A stretch of DNA of 39,571 bases from Clostridia bacterium (GCA_026001145.1 BNZN01000005.1:1-39571); one strand, 5' to 3'; shown: positions 10,131 to 19,206, counted from the first letter of the stretch. Numbers and translations are program-made. Notes: generated from the sequence alone by a model not told the origin.

Positions 10131-10159
10131 ATTTAATCACAAAATCTGTGCATTGTCAA
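10131..10159 (-). promoter_or_regulatory. Promoter of the toxin-antitoxin operon
   Basis: TTGACA (10159-10154), 17 bp and TTAAAT (10136-10131) on the minus strand. The repeat module beginning near 10165 abuts the -35 box, the same arrangement as at the rpmB promoter near 29630. Confidence 0.5.
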
Positions 10160-10556
10160 TACGCGGCACTAAATGGGTTCTACTCTAATTGTCGTAATGG
10201 ATTAGGACAAGCAAGTTTAAATTTGGCTGCAGCAAGACAGAGCTCTTTTCGTCTTCCCGTAAACTACAATTGCAATTGCTGTAAAACGTCAAGCCATTAA
10301 TTTGCTTTTCAAACGCTCCGAGATTTGGAGCAAGTTTGTTTTTTCACGTGCTTTCCAAACATTCCGGAATTCGAAACACATCGCTTTTTGGAACTTTTTT
10401 GTCAAAACACAAAAAAGTTCCAAAAAAACAAACCAGGGAAGGAATTGCGATTTTCCTTCTCTGGACCCATCCTTGAAACGCTTTTTCCATAGTCTAGGGT
10501 TACTGCTTTTGGATTTGCAAATAAAAAGTCAGACTTTTACGATTTTGGGAGTAGAG
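10160..10556 (-). repeat. Composite dispersed element, longest copy
   Basis: Read on the minus strand the order is E (AAAATCGTAAAAGTC, tail of the element near 10556), D (CCAGAGAAGG stem-loop, 10464-10433), C (TTTTTGGAACTTTTTTGT stem, 10426-10385, 18 bp, loop CAAAAC), B (TTCCGGAATGTTTGGAAAG, about 10380-10303) and A (about 10296-10175, including TTCGTCTTCCCGTAAAC on the plus strand). Module A recurs in opposite orientation at 29509-29617. The element fills the gap between the divergent antitoxin and addA genes. A 98-codon open frame across it is a by-product of the repeat and is not called as a gene. Confidence 0.75.
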
Positions 10557-10610
10557 CCCACTAAATTAATGCAAGAAGTGTTGTATATTAAAACATGAGG
10601 TGAGGGAACT

Positions 10611-13600
10611 ATTAACTGGACTGCTGAGCAAAAATGTGCAATAAGATCTGCTGGGTCACTGTTGATCTCAGCGGCGGCAGGAAGCGGGAAAACTGCTGTT
10701 CTTGTGCAGCGTGTTTTTGAAAAAATTACGGCAGCACGGCAGCCGTGTTTGCTTAGTGATTTGCTAATAATTACTTTTTCGAATGCAGCGGCGGATGAGA
10801 TGTATTTGCGCATCAAACGGCAGCTGCAGCAGCAGCTCCTTTGGGCTCCATCGGACCAACATCTCAAAGCTCTGCTCAAAAGCTGCGAAACTGCGAACAT
10901 TTCAACTTTTCATGCCTTTTGTTTTAAAATAATCAAAGAAAATGCCAACGTTTTTGATCTGAGTTATGATTGCGAAGTTGCTTCAGATTATGAAGTTTCG
11001 GAACTTAAAAACAAAGCGTTCTCTGAAATAGTTGACGAGTTTTATTTCAGCGAAAATTGGGAGCAACTAACGATTTTAAATGGCCTTTCCCACAATAACG
11101 AAAATTTGTTTAAAAACGTTAAAAAACTGCATGGTTTTGCGCGTTCGAAGCCATTTTATCTTGATTTTTTAGATTCAATCGTCACCTGCTATCAATCCCC
11201 GATTCAGCCCTTTGATGTTTTTCTAAAAACTGCATTTAAATATTCCAAAAGACTCATAAAGCACTGTATTCACCAGACTAACTGTGCACTTAACCTATTG
11301 AACGAAGCACCCAAGTACCAGAAGGTTTTCACGAACGACCTAAACAATCTGGAAGCACTTTTGGAAAGAATTTCTCAGTCAAATAATCTTGATGATGCCC
11401 GCAAGCATATAAGCTTTCTCTCTTTCGAGAATTTGCCCATAGCCAAATACGAACTGGAAGCAACAACCAAGCAGCAAGTCTTCAGAATAAGAAAGAGTAT
11501 CAAAGAGAAGATGAATCTTCTCAGAACCAAGCTGTTTTGTTTTGATGATAGCTCTTTTCAACGGGATAGACTTTATTCCAAAAATTATTTTGAGTTGTTG
11601 GTGAAGATAACGAAAGCTTTTGATCAACGTTTTAACGAGCTGAAACACGAAAATAACCTTATAGATTTCGAAGATATCGAGCAGCTTACCCTTTCTCTTT
11701 TTATTTCAAAACAGCCAGATGGTTCGTTGAACAAAACGCCCATGGCAAAAGAAATCGGCAAGCAATTTCAAGAAATTCTAGTAGATGAATATCAAGACAT
11801 AAACGAGATTCAAGATTTAATCTTTAGCGCACTTTCAAAAGACGGCTCCAACCTCTTTGCGGTGGGGGACGTTAAGCAAAGTATATACCGATTCCGGCAC
11901 ACTGCCCCCGAGATTTTTTTGAACTGGAAAGATTCCCTTCCTGATTATGATGGCAAGCACTTCCCTGCCAGACTTTTTTTGAAAAACAACTTCAGAAGCG
12001 CGCCCACAATCATTAATGCCATTAATTTCATCTTCAAGAAGCTTATTTCTGAGGAAACAACAGAGTTTGATTATGACCATAGTCACGAACTGATTGCGAC
12101 CGGACAGAACCCGCCAGCCGCGAGTTTTAGCTTGAATATTCTTGAGTTTGAAGGTTCTGCGGAAGAAACCACCAAGTTTGAAGCAAAACACATAGCGCAG
12201 CAGATATACCAAAAAATCGCAGATCCAAGCTATCTTGTTACGGAAGGCAACCTGTTTCGCCGAGCCAAATACAGTGATTTTTGCATTTTGCTCCGAAGCC
12301 CAGAGAGGAAAGCTGATATATACCGCGATGCGCTTTTAAAGCGTGGAATTCCCACAATTTCTGGGTCACCTGCCGATTTTTTCACTCAAAAAGAAATTAT
12401 GCTGCTTATTTCATTTCTTAAAATCATTAATAATCCGATGAATGAGATAGATTTAGTTGCAATAATGCACTCTAACCTTTTTGCATTCACTTTGGATGAG
12501 ATATATCAACTGCAGCATAACGACCCAAATGTTTACCTTTACAGTAAAGTGATTAAATCGTCCGATGCGAAGTGCAAACACCTGGCTTATACCCTTGATT
12601 TGTGCTTCAAAAAGAGCGCTTCTGTGCCCGTTTGCGAGCTGATAGATTATATCTACAATGAAGTGGGTTTTCTTGCAATTGCCCTTTCTCAAAGCACAGA
12701 TGTTGAATTAACCAGAAATAATTTGAACTTGTTTCTGGATTTCGCAAGGTCTTCTGAGTTTGATTCACTTAACGAATTTCTCAAAAGCCTGGATGTTATC
12801 ATGCAAAACACCCAAAATCCCTTCTCGTCAAATAATCAATTTCAAAACATCGATGCTGTTAAAATAATGAGTATTCACAAGGCCAAAGGCCTTGAGTTCC
12901 CAATTTGCTTCCTGGCCGACGCACACAAAGAATTCAACAAAGCTGATCTTAAAAGTTCGATGTTGTTGAGCAACAAACTGAAGGCTTCTTGCACCAGATA
13001 TGTGAAAGAAACCATGCAACAACAAGCCACATTTTTTAAGCAAGCAACAATCATCGCCTTGCAAGACGAGATGATTGAAGAGGAAATAAGGCTTCTTTAT
13101 GTCGCTCTGACACGTGCAAAAATGAGCATTATAATTCCGATAATCACCAAAAACTTTGCTGAAAAGTTACTTCGTTTGCAGACTGATTGCCAGCTTTTGG
13201 ATCTTGTTACTTTGGAAGACCACCCAAATTATGCCGAGTTTATTCTTTTGGCTCTTCTTTCCCACCCAGGCTTTTGCAATCAAGTCGGCGTACCTTGTGC
13301 AAACACAGACCCTTATAATGCAAAGTTTGATGTTAATTTCGCGGGTGATCTGCAAGAAGCAGAATCAATTGCCGTCCTGCCCACACAGGTTCGCACTTTG
13401 ACATTGAAGGAAACGGAAAAAATAGCGAAGAATATTAATTTTATATACCCATTTGAAGAGATTCTTTCGTTGCCATCAAGAGTTTCGGTCTCTGAGCTTT
13501 TAAAAAATTTGGAAGAAGCTCCTCGTGCCGAATCCAAATTGATTCCCAAGTTTCTTTCAGAAAACAGAATTTCAAATGCCGATCGCGGAACAATACTACA

Positions 13601-14084
13601 CAAATTTCTTCAGTTGTGCGACTATAAATCTGCTCAAAAGAATCTGTGTTCTGAACTGAGCCGCCTGACTGATCTTGGCAAACTAACACAGGCAGAGTTC
13701 CAAGCTATAGAGACTTCACAGCTTTCTGGATTTTTTGTGTCAGATTTTTATCAAAAAGTCGTTTGTAAAGCCAAAACCATTCACCGCGAAGTCAAGTTTT
13801 CAACCAACTTAAGACCAGACCAAATATTCGAAACCATTCCCAATTCTCGTGATTATTGCGACATGATAAACGTTCATGGTAAGGTTGATTGTATTTTGGA
13901 GTTTGAAAATGAAAGTTTTTTGCTCGATTTTAAATCAAACAGAATTACTTCACTGAATGTTCTTGCCGAAAGATATAGAAAGCAGCTTTATGTATATAAG
14001 CTTGCTTTGACCGCAGCTCAAGAAAAGCCTATCACAAAACTGATCTTATATTCTCTTGCTTTGCAAAAAGAAATTTATGTTTAG
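10611..14084 (+). CDS. addA: AddA helicase/nuclease subunit
   Basis: An AddA homologue of about 1157 residues, the helicase-nuclease subunit of AddAB, which processes double-strand breaks for recombination. Motifs in order: INWTAEQKCAI (Q-type motif), SAAAGSGKT (Walker A, 20-28), LVDEYQDINEIQ (motif II), FAVGDVKQSIYRFR (motif III), IMSIHKAKGLEF and LLYVALTRAKMS (motifs V and VI), and the C-terminal RecB-type nuclease GKVDCILEF...LLDFKSNR. The frame upstream of the Walker motif contains no ATG, GTG or TTG before an in-frame stop except the TTG at 10662, which would delete the Q motif; the conserved N-terminus begins at an ATT at 10611 just after GAGGTGAGGG. I therefore place the start at that ATT. 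addB, usually adjacent, is absent. Confidence 0.88.
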   Translation: MNWTAEQKCAIRSAGSLLISAAAGSGKTAVLVQRVFEKITAARQPCLLSDLLIITFSNAAADEMYLRIKRQLQQQLLWAPSDQHLKALLKSCETANISTFHAFCFKIIKENANVFDLSYDCEVASDYEVSELKNKAFSEIVDEFYFSENWEQLTILNGLSHNNENLFKNVKKLHGFARSKPFYLDFLDSIVTCYQSPIQPFDVFLKTAFKYSKRLIKHCIHQTNCALNLLNEAPKYQKVFTNDLNNLEALLERISQSNNLDDARKHISFLSFENLPIAKYELEATTKQQVFRIRKSIKEKMNLLRTKLFCFDDSSFQRDRLYSKNYFELLVKITKAFDQRFNELKHENNLIDFEDIEQLTLSLFISKQPDGSLNKTPMAKEIGKQFQEILVDEYQDINEIQDLIFSALSKDGSNLFAVGDVKQSIYRFRHTAPEIFLNWKDSLPDYDGKHFPARLFLKNNFRSAPTIINAINFIFKKLISEETTEFDYDHSHELIATGQNPPAASFSLNILEFEGSAEETTKFEAKHIAQQIYQKIADPSYLVTEGNLFRRAKYSDFCILLRSPERKADIYRDALLKRGIPTISGSPADFFTQKEIMLLISFLKIINNPMNEIDLVAIMHSNLFAFTLDEIYQLQHNDPNVYLYSKVIKSSDAKCKHLAYTLDLCFKKSASVPVCELIDYIYNEVGFLAIALSQSTDVELTRNNLNLFLDFARSSEFDSLNEFLKSLDVIMQNTQNPFSSNNQFQNIDAVKIMSIHKAKGLEFPICFLADAHKEFNKADLKSSMLLSNKLKASCTRYVKETMQQQATFFKQATIIALQDEMIEEEIRLLYVALTRAKMSIIIPIITKNFAEKLLRLQTDCQLLDLVTLEDHPNYAEFILLALLSHPGFCNQVGVPCANTDPYNAKFDVNFAGDLQEAESIAVLPTQVRTLTLKETEKIAKNINFIYPFEEILSLPSRVSVSELLKNLEEAPRAESKLIPKFLSENRISNADRGTILHKFLQLCDYKSAQKNLCSELSRLTDLGKLTQAEFQAIETSQLSGFFVSDFYQKVVCKAKTIHREVKFSTNLRPDQIFETIPNSRDYCDMINVHGKVDCILEFENESFLLDFKSNRITSLNVLAERYRKQLYVYKLALTAAQEKPITKLILYSLALQKEIYV

Positions 14085-14094
14085 GAGCCTTTTT

Positions 14095-14721
14095 ATGCCG
14101 CATCATGAATTAATCAGCGTCAAAGAAGCCATCATAGTGGAAGGCAGATATGATAAGATTGCACTGCGCAATGTTGTTCAGGCAACAATTGTGGAAACAT
14201 ATGGCTTTGGGATTCGAAAAGATCCTGAAAAAATCCACTATGTCAAAGAATTAGCGAAAAGCGTTGGGGTTATTATTCTCACAGATTCTGATGTCGCCGG
14301 ATTCCAAATTAGGCGTTTTTTGTGCGAAATCCTTCCCAAAGAATCTGTTAAACACGCGTACATTCCACCAATCTTTGGCAAAGAAAGGCGAAAAAAAAAT
14401 CCCTCAAAAGAGGGAAAACTCGGCGTTGAAGGTGTTAACCCCGCAGATCTGGTCGCTACTTTGGAAAAATCTGGTGCCACTATTTGTGGCTCAAAAATAC
14501 AGCCAAGCGAAAACCCAATCACAAACCTGACCCTATATAACGATGGGTTAATTGGCAAAGAAAACAGCAAGCGAACGCGGCTGGCGCTATTTCGTGAACT
14601 TGATCTTCCGGAATATCTTTCAGCAAAAGAATTAATTGAGTTCTTGAATACCAATCCCGCCGCACAGAAATATGCTCAATTTATAAACAGGCAAAAATTG
14701 GTTCGACTCCCAAAATCGTAA
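14095..14721 (+). CDS. rnmV: Ribonuclease M5 (5S rRNA maturation)
   Basis: A 208-residue Toprim-domain RNase M5, which matures 5S rRNA precursor in low-GC Gram-positives. The Toprim glutamate is in AIIVEGRYDKIAL and the DxD in VIILTDSDVAGFQIRR. The C-terminal part, TLYNDGLIG...RTRLALFRELDLPEYLSA, corresponds to the DUF4093 domain. AGGAG lies 7 nt before the ATG at 14095, and addA ends 11 nt earlier, so the two form an operon. The last residues, LVRLPKS, and the stop are encoded by the left end of the dispersed element (GACTCCCAAAATCGTAA), so the native C-terminal end seems to have been replaced by repeat insertion. Confidence 0.9.
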   Translation: MPHHELISVKEAIIVEGRYDKIALRNVVQATIVETYGFGIRKDPEKIHYVKELAKSVGVIILTDSDVAGFQIRRFLCEILPKESVKHAYIPPIFGKERRKKNPSKEGKLGVEGVNPADLVATLEKSGATICGSKIQPSENPITNLTLYNDGLIGKENSKRTRLALFRELDLPEYLSAKELIEFLNTNPAAQKYAQFINRQKLVRLPKS

Positions 14722-14970
14722 AAGTCCAGTTTGTTTCTTCGCCTTTCAAACATTCTGATATTTAAAACAAAAACTTTAAACTTTGGGGGAAGCGTTTCAA
14801 GGGAGAGTCCAGAGAGGGGAAATCGCAATCTCCTCTCTGGTTTGCTTTTTTGGAACTTTTTTGTCAAAACACAAAAAAGTTCGAGAAGGCGGTTTTGCTT
14901 TGATTTTCGGAGTGCTTGGAAAGCACGCGAAAAGAGCTTGCTCCCGAACCTCGGAGTGCTTGGAAAGCAT
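14702..14970 (+). repeat. Dispersed element, copy between rnmV and the OPA transporter
   Basis: Modules E, D, C and B in forward order. Hairpin D is CCAGAGAGG / CCTCTCTGG (14809-14840) around the loop region GGAAATCGCAATCT. Hairpin C is GAACTTTTTTGT / ACAAAAAAGTTC (14853-14882). B contains two versions of CGGAGTGCTTGGAAAGCA. It lies between convergent genes and could terminate transcription from both sides. Confidence 0.75.
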
Positions 14971-14979
14971 TTGAAAGAT

Positions 14980-16497
14980 TTAATGTGAATATTCCTTTCG
15001 TGCACCAACATTCCAAAGAGGAACGCAACACAGGGCTCCCAACAGAGCAATGCCCCCCCAGCAAATCAACAACAACCTTGCATCGCCAAATTGTTTCAGC
15101 GAATAACCTACCGCCTTACCGCTAACGAAATGGCTGACAAATCCTCCCAGATACCCTGCGAAACTAGCAAACCCGGTTGCCGCTGCTGCCACCTTCTTTG
15201 AGGTGGATTCCACCGCACAGATGCCTCCCACTAACAATTGTGGAATATTAATCATAAAGCCTGAAATTCCCAGCGACGAAAATACAAGCATCTCTTTAAG
15301 TAAAGAGTTTGTTATCGGTGAATGAACAGAATTTCCCAACCAGAACCCAACTAAAGACACCGCTGCAATAGAAAGACTCCAAAAGTTCGCAGCTGCTCGT
15401 TTCCCGCCAAACAGTTTATCGGATATCACAGGTGCCAAAAAGATGCCCAAAAAACCTACCACTGTGGGCATTGCCGATTTTAATGTTGCCAAATGATGCA
15501 CATTGTTAAGCATATCGGAAAAACTCTGGTTCTTTGCTTGCTCGTCGACCAGAATTTTGAATATCCAACTGATGCATCCCGTTCTGAAAACGTAAACACA
15601 AAAATATATAAACGCCAGATTCCACATAACTTTGTTGCGCAGAATATGTTTTTTCAAAATTTGAAAATATGTAAGATTTTCTTCAAGGTCTTGTTCTTTT
15701 TTTTCTTCCTCCGTTAGTTTCGCGAAGTTCGTCCCACATATTTCTTCAACATCGGGCAAACCTATGCTGGTCGGCTTGTCTCGCAGAGCAAAAAATCCGA
15801 TTATTGCGATCAAAGAGGAAAGGAAAAACGGTGCAAAGAAAAATGATTCCAGCTCATACCGCCCGAACAACGTGTGAGTAAGCCTAGCTATGGGCAAAGA
15901 TATGAGCACAACCAAGACACTTCCCAACTCGTGGGAAGTCGACAAATTGGCCCACCAGGTAGTTCTTGTTGCATTTGGGAACCACCGAATGAGCGATTTC
16001 GCACAATAAGGGAACAAAGCAGATTGAAACCAAGTGCTTAGCCCCCAGAACAAACACATATATGCCACAACCATGTTGTGTGGCCAATTACCAGTCCTCA
16101 CAAGAAATGGTGCCAAAGCAGTGCCAGCACTAAACAATCCGGCAAAGAACATATTCATTGGGAACGATGTTCTAACATTACTGCGATCTGCTATTGACCC
16201 ATTTACGAAACGTCCTGCCCCATAGACAAGACACGAAATCCCAAGTATCCACCCTTGATCTACTGAGGTTACCCCTATCGACTGCGACATAAACGGCATT
16301 GCCATAGCGAAACTGCCACGCGCCATGTATGCAATCATATAGAGGAGATACGAGGTGATAAAGATGGCGTTGCGCCAAAACACATATCTACCTTTTATTT
16401 CGCTTTTATCTTCAATTACCGGCTTTGCAGGTGGTTCCGAAAAAATTCTCTTCCATAACGTTTTTTTTGCTGTACCTGTAACCACTACATTTTTCAT
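14980..16497 (-). CDS. Organophosphate:phosphate antiporter (UhpC/UhpT/GlpT type)
   Basis: A 505-residue major facilitator of the OPA family, exchanging sugar phosphates or glycerol 3-phosphate for inorganic phosphate across the cytoplasmic membrane. About 12 hydrophobic segments are visible. RYVFWRNAIFITSYLLYM, the second-helix region PFMSQSIGVTSVDQGW and the linker ALRDKPTSIGLPDVEE are hallmarks of the UhpC/UhpT branch. ATG at 16497 with AGGAG 9 nt upstream and a promoter at 16634-16606. In intracellular bacteria such carriers take up host hexose phosphates; together with gap and the ATP/ADP translocase this suits a host-dependent metabolism. Substrate is not provable from sequence; a UhpC-like sensor role is less likely without a two-component pair nearby. 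Confidence 0.85.
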   Translation of the reverse strand: MKNVVVTGTAKKTLWKRIFSEPPAKPVIEDKSEIKGRYVFWRNAIFITSYLLYMIAYMARGSFAMAMPFMSQSIGVTSVDQGWILGISCLVYGAGRFVNGSIADRSNVRTSFPMNMFFAGLFSAGTALAPFLVRTGNWPHNMVVAYMCLFWGLSTWFQSALFPYCAKSLIRWFPNATRTTWWANLSTSHELGSVLVVLISLPIARLTHTLFGRYELESFFFAPFFLSSLIAIIGFFALRDKPTSIGLPDVEEICGTNFAKLTEEEKKEQDLEENLTYFQILKKHILRNKVMWNLAFIYFCVYVFRTGCISWIFKILVDEQAKNQSFSDMLNNVHHLATLKSAMPTVVGFLGIFLAPVISDKLFGGKRAAANFWSLSIAAVSLVGFWLGNSVHSPITNSLLKEMLVFSSLGISGFMINIPQLLVGGICAVESTSKKVAAAATGFASFAGYLGGFVSHFVSGKAVGYSLKQFGDARLLLICWGGIALLGALCCVPLWNVGARKEYSH

Positions 16498-16605
16498 TTA
16501 TTACGGCTCCTTTTTTCATAAAAAATCAATCCCTTGAATAAAAGCTTTTTCTACTTCTGAAACCTTTCGCAGCAGAAAAACTCGTGTGGAAGAATTGTTC
16601 GACTA

Positions 16606-16634
16606 AGTATAGCACACCCAAGAAAGAAAGACAA
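16606..16634 (-). promoter_or_regulatory. Promoter of the OPA transporter
   Basis: TTGTCT (16634-16629), a 17-bp spacer and TATACT (16611-16606) on the minus strand, leaving a leader of about 100 nt before the ATG at 16497. No attenuator is seen in it. Confidence 0.55.
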
Positions 16635-16749
16635 ATGAAATCTCTCCAGTTTCAGGGCAATTCTGCAGCTTATAACCCCTAGTTTGCCTAGACAATCGAT
16701 ATTTGGCAATCATTTGTTCCCGTATCTCCCGGTTTCATGAAGAAACACC

Positions 16750-17226
16750 TCAAGAAAGCATTTTTTCGAACAAGACGAGGTCTCCTTTGTTTGTTCGAGA
16801 ATAACCCAAAGTGTTGAAAATCTTGCACGAAGCAATATTATCCGGTTTGACTTTTGCTGTAATCTTGCTTATTCCCAAATGACGATGCTCATCGACCAGC
16901 TCTGATTCGCCTAATTCAATAATTAGCTTGCCAAACCCTCTTCTTCTATATTCTGGAGCAATGGAGTAACTAATTGTTACGTTGTCTTTATCATATTCAA
17001 ATCTAATTTGTCCTATACTCTGTTCTACTTTTCCACCACCCAAGCACAACAACCAAAAATCTTTTTGGCCATCCTCCAAGATATTCTTTAACCACCTTAA
17101 ATGTTCTTCATGATCGATTATTTTACTATTGAATGAGTTTCTTCGTGTAACTTCATCATTTACCCAAGTGAATAAAATATCACTGTCCTCTACCTTGACT
17201 TTTCTTAAATACATTTTCTCATCCAT
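16750..17226 (-). CDS. GNAT-family N-acetyltransferase
   Basis: A 158-residue GCN5-related acetyltransferase using acetyl-CoA. The acetyl-CoA pyrophosphate loop is RRRGFGK within SIAPEYRRRGFGKLIIELG; the N-terminal LRKVKVEDSDILFTWVND and the C-terminal NIASCKIFNTLGYSR are typical of the RimJ/RimL/PseH group. Substrate unknown: PseH-like enzymes acetylate amino sugars, Rim enzymes acetylate ribosomal proteins, and no neighbour decides between them. It follows the SDR gene by 65 nt on the same strand and probably ends the ylqG-ylqH-rluD-fabG-like unit. The ribosome site is weak (GGGGGCTGG). Confidence 0.82.
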   Translation of the reverse strand: MDEKMYLRKVKVEDSDILFTWVNDEVTRRNSFNSKIIDHEEHLRWLKNILEDGQKDFWLLCLGGGKVEQSIGQIRFEYDKDNVTISYSIAPEYRRRGFGKLIIELGESELVDEHRHLGISKITAKVKPDNIASCKIFNTLGYSRTNKGDLVLFEKMLS

Positions 17227-17291
17227 TTTTCCAGCCCCCGATTCCTTTGGTCAAAATTAAATCAATTTGCCTCGTGTTTGCCCGTATGCCG

Positions 17292-18032
17292 TCAAGTGAT
17301 CACAAATCCACCATCAACACCAAGTACTTGCCCGGTTATGTAATTTGCGCTATCTGACGCCAAAAAAAACACAGCATCGGCAATCTCATCCGTTTTGCCA
17401 AGTCGAGCAAGAGGGGTATTTTGTTTTAGCTTTTCTACCGTTTCTTTTGTGATTTTACCGTTCATGTCTGTGTCTATTATGCCCGGAGCAACACAGTTCA
17501 CAGTAATATTCGAAGGACCAAGTTCCTTGGCCAAAGCTTTAGAAAAACCAATCACGGCAGCTTTCGAAGCGGAATAAAGCACTTCGCAGGAAGCGCCAAC
17601 CAATCCCCAGACCGACGAGATGTTTACGATCTTACCAGTTTTACATTTAATCATCTGAGGAACTGTCGCCTTGCAAACGTTAAAAACTCCCTTGACGTTG
17701 ACCGAAAATAGCCTGTCGAATTCAGTTTCATCTGCTTCTGTAAACAGCTGCCAAAGCGCAACTCCAGCGTTGTTAACAACAATATTAATCGGTCCAAAAT
17801 TCCTTTGGGCCAAATCAACCATTGTTTCAACCTGATCAAACTTCGAAACATCTGCCCGAATTGCCAAAGACGAATTCGGGAACTTTTGAGCCAGCTCTAC
17901 CGCTGGCTTTTCTGTTTTGTTGTAATTAATCACCACATTGTCGCCTGCTTCACAAAAACGCTTCGCAATTGCGTGTCCTATCCCTCTCGAAGCCCCTGTA
18001 ACCAGTACTACTCTTTTCATTTCAACCTTCAT
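17292..18032 (-). CDS. Short-chain dehydrogenase, FabG-like
   Basis: A 246-residue SDR with the NAD(P)-binding TGASRGIG, NNAG, the catalytic serine in NISSVWG, the YSASK Tyr/Lys pair and the VAPGIIDTDM and GQVLGVDGG blocks of 3-oxoacyl-ACP reductases. That makes beta-ketoacyl-ACP reductase of fatty acid synthesis the best guess, but stand-alone FabG-like SDRs may act on other substrates and no fab genes are adjacent. Its ATG overlaps the rluD stop as ATGA, showing translational coupling; a second ATG four codons in, preceded by AAGG, is an alternative start. Confidence 0.85.
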   Translation of the reverse strand: MKVEMKRVVLVTGASRGIGHAIAKRFCEAGDNVVINYNKTEKPAVELAQKFPNSSLAIRADVSKFDQVETMVDLAQRNFGPINIVVNNAGVALWQLFTEADETEFDRLFSVNVKGVFNVCKATVPQMIKCKTGKIVNISSVWGLVGASCEVLYSASKAAVIGFSKALAKELGPSNITVNCVAPGIIDTDMNGKITKETVEKLKQNTPLARLGKTDEIADAVFFLASDSANYITGQVLGVDGGFVIT

Positions 18033-18952
18033 TTAGATTGATTCCCTCTCAATTCAGCCAAAAATTCGTTAAAATAATCCGGCAGATCCGAATCAAAATC
18101 AAGATATTCATTCGTTGTTGGGTGAATAAATCCCAGATATTTCGCATGCAAACACTGACCTTGCAATTTAGTTATAACATTGCGCGGTCCATAAACAGGG
18201 TCACCTGCCACCGGGTACCCACAATGCGCCATGTGCACCCGTATCTGGTGAGTTCTACCTGTTTTCAGAACAAGCTTAATATACGAAAAACCACGGAAAT
18301 TTTCGAGCAATTTAAATTCAGTAATCGCCGCTTTCGAATTTTTCAAGTTCACACTCATCTTTTTTCTGTCACGGTTGCTGCGCCCAATCGGGAATGAAAT
18401 CACACCGCTTCGTTCCTTAACGTTTCCATAAACAATAGCTCTATACTTCCTGCAAAAACTGTGATCTTTGATCTGTTGCGAAAGTTTAAGGTGGGAGTTA
18501 TCATTCTTCGCAACCACAAGGAGTCCGCTTGTATCTTTGTCTATTCTGTGCAGAATTCCGGGCCTAATTACCCCGTTTATTCCAGAAAGATTCTCGCCAC
18601 AGTGGTAAAGCAGCGCATTCACTAGTGTTCCGTCTTCATGACCCGCGGCAGGGTGGACCACCATGCCTTTTTTCTTGTTTATAACAATAAGGTCGTTATC
18701 TTCAAAAACAACATCAAGCGGAATGTTTTGTGGTTCTGTGCATAGCAATCGAGGTGGTAAAATTCCAACTTTCACCTCGTCGCCATCCTTCAGGATTTCG
18801 CTTTTCAAAACAACCTTCCCGTTAACTAACACACAGCTCTTTTCGAACAACTTAAGAAGGGCCGATCTGCTAAGATCAATGCGGCAAGAAAGCCATTTGT
18901 CAACTCTTGTTTTCTCTTGAACGGAGCTCACCAGAAACTTAAGGTTATCCAA
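18029..18952 (-). CDS. rluD: 23S rRNA pseudouridine synthase, RluD family
   Basis: A 307-residue RluA/RluD-type pseudouridine synthase. Residues of about 15-75 form an S4-like RNA-binding domain (DKWLSCRIDLSRSALLKLFE), followed by the catalytic domain with the HRIDKDTSGLLVVAK motif carrying the catalytic aspartate and RTHQIRVHMAHCGYPVAGDP. I chose the TTG at 18952, giving DNLKFLVSSVQEKTRVDKWL, with AAGGG about 10 nt upstream. The frame stays open through the repeat element to 19207, but those 85 codons are element sequence and also occur at other loci. The exact position specificity (RluD or RluC/A) cannot be read from sequence. Coupled to the downstream SDR gene. Confidence 0.9.
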   Translation of the reverse strand: MDNLKFLVSSVQEKTRVDKWLSCRIDLSRSALLKLFEKSCVLVNGKVVLKSEILKDGDEVKVGILPPRLLCTEPQNIPLDVVFEDNDLIVINKKKGMVVHPAAGHEDGTLVNALLYHCGENLSGINGVIRPGILHRIDKDTSGLLVVAKNDNSHLKLSQQIKDHSFCRKYRAIVYGNVKERSGVISFPIGRSNRDRKKMSVNLKNSKAAITEFKLLENFRGFSYIKLVLKTGRTHQIRVHMAHCGYPVAGDPVYGPRNVITKLQGQCLHAKYLGFIHPTTNEYLDFDSDLPDYFNEFLAELRGNQSK

Positions 18953-18974
18953 TCCGCTTTGTTCCCTTTCGTTT

Positions 18975-19202
18975 GATTCTACTCCCAAAATCGTAAAAGT
19001 CTGATTTTTTATTTGCAAATCCAAAAGCCGTAACCCCAGACTCTGGCAAAAGCGTTTCAAGGAAGGGTCCAGGTGGAGGAGTTCGCAATCTCCCCCTGGT
19101 TTGTTTTTTTGGAACTTTTTTGTCAAAACACAAAAAAGTTCGAGAAGGCGAGTTTGTTTCGAATTCCGGAGTGCTTGGAAAGCACGCGAGAAAGTTTGTT
19201 CA
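18975..19202 (+). repeat. Dispersed element, copy between ylqH and rluD
   Basis: Modules E (CTCCCAAAATCGTAAAAGTC, 18982-19001), D (CCAGGTGGAG / CTCCCCCTGG, 19069-19099, one mismatch), C (GAACTTTTTTGT / ACAAAAAAGTTC, 19112-19141) and B (GAATTCCGGAGTGCTTGG and on to 19195). The element sits inside a minus-strand gene series. If its hairpins terminate transcription, rluD would need its own promoter; none is obvious inside the element. Confidence 0.75.
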
Positions 19203-19206
19203 TACA

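Noticed and set aside
10302..10598. A 98-codon plus-strand open frame and similar peptides near 14.7-15.0 kb
   Set aside because: These are translations of the same intergenic repeat. The hairpin structure, lack of ribosome sites and indels between copies speak against coding.
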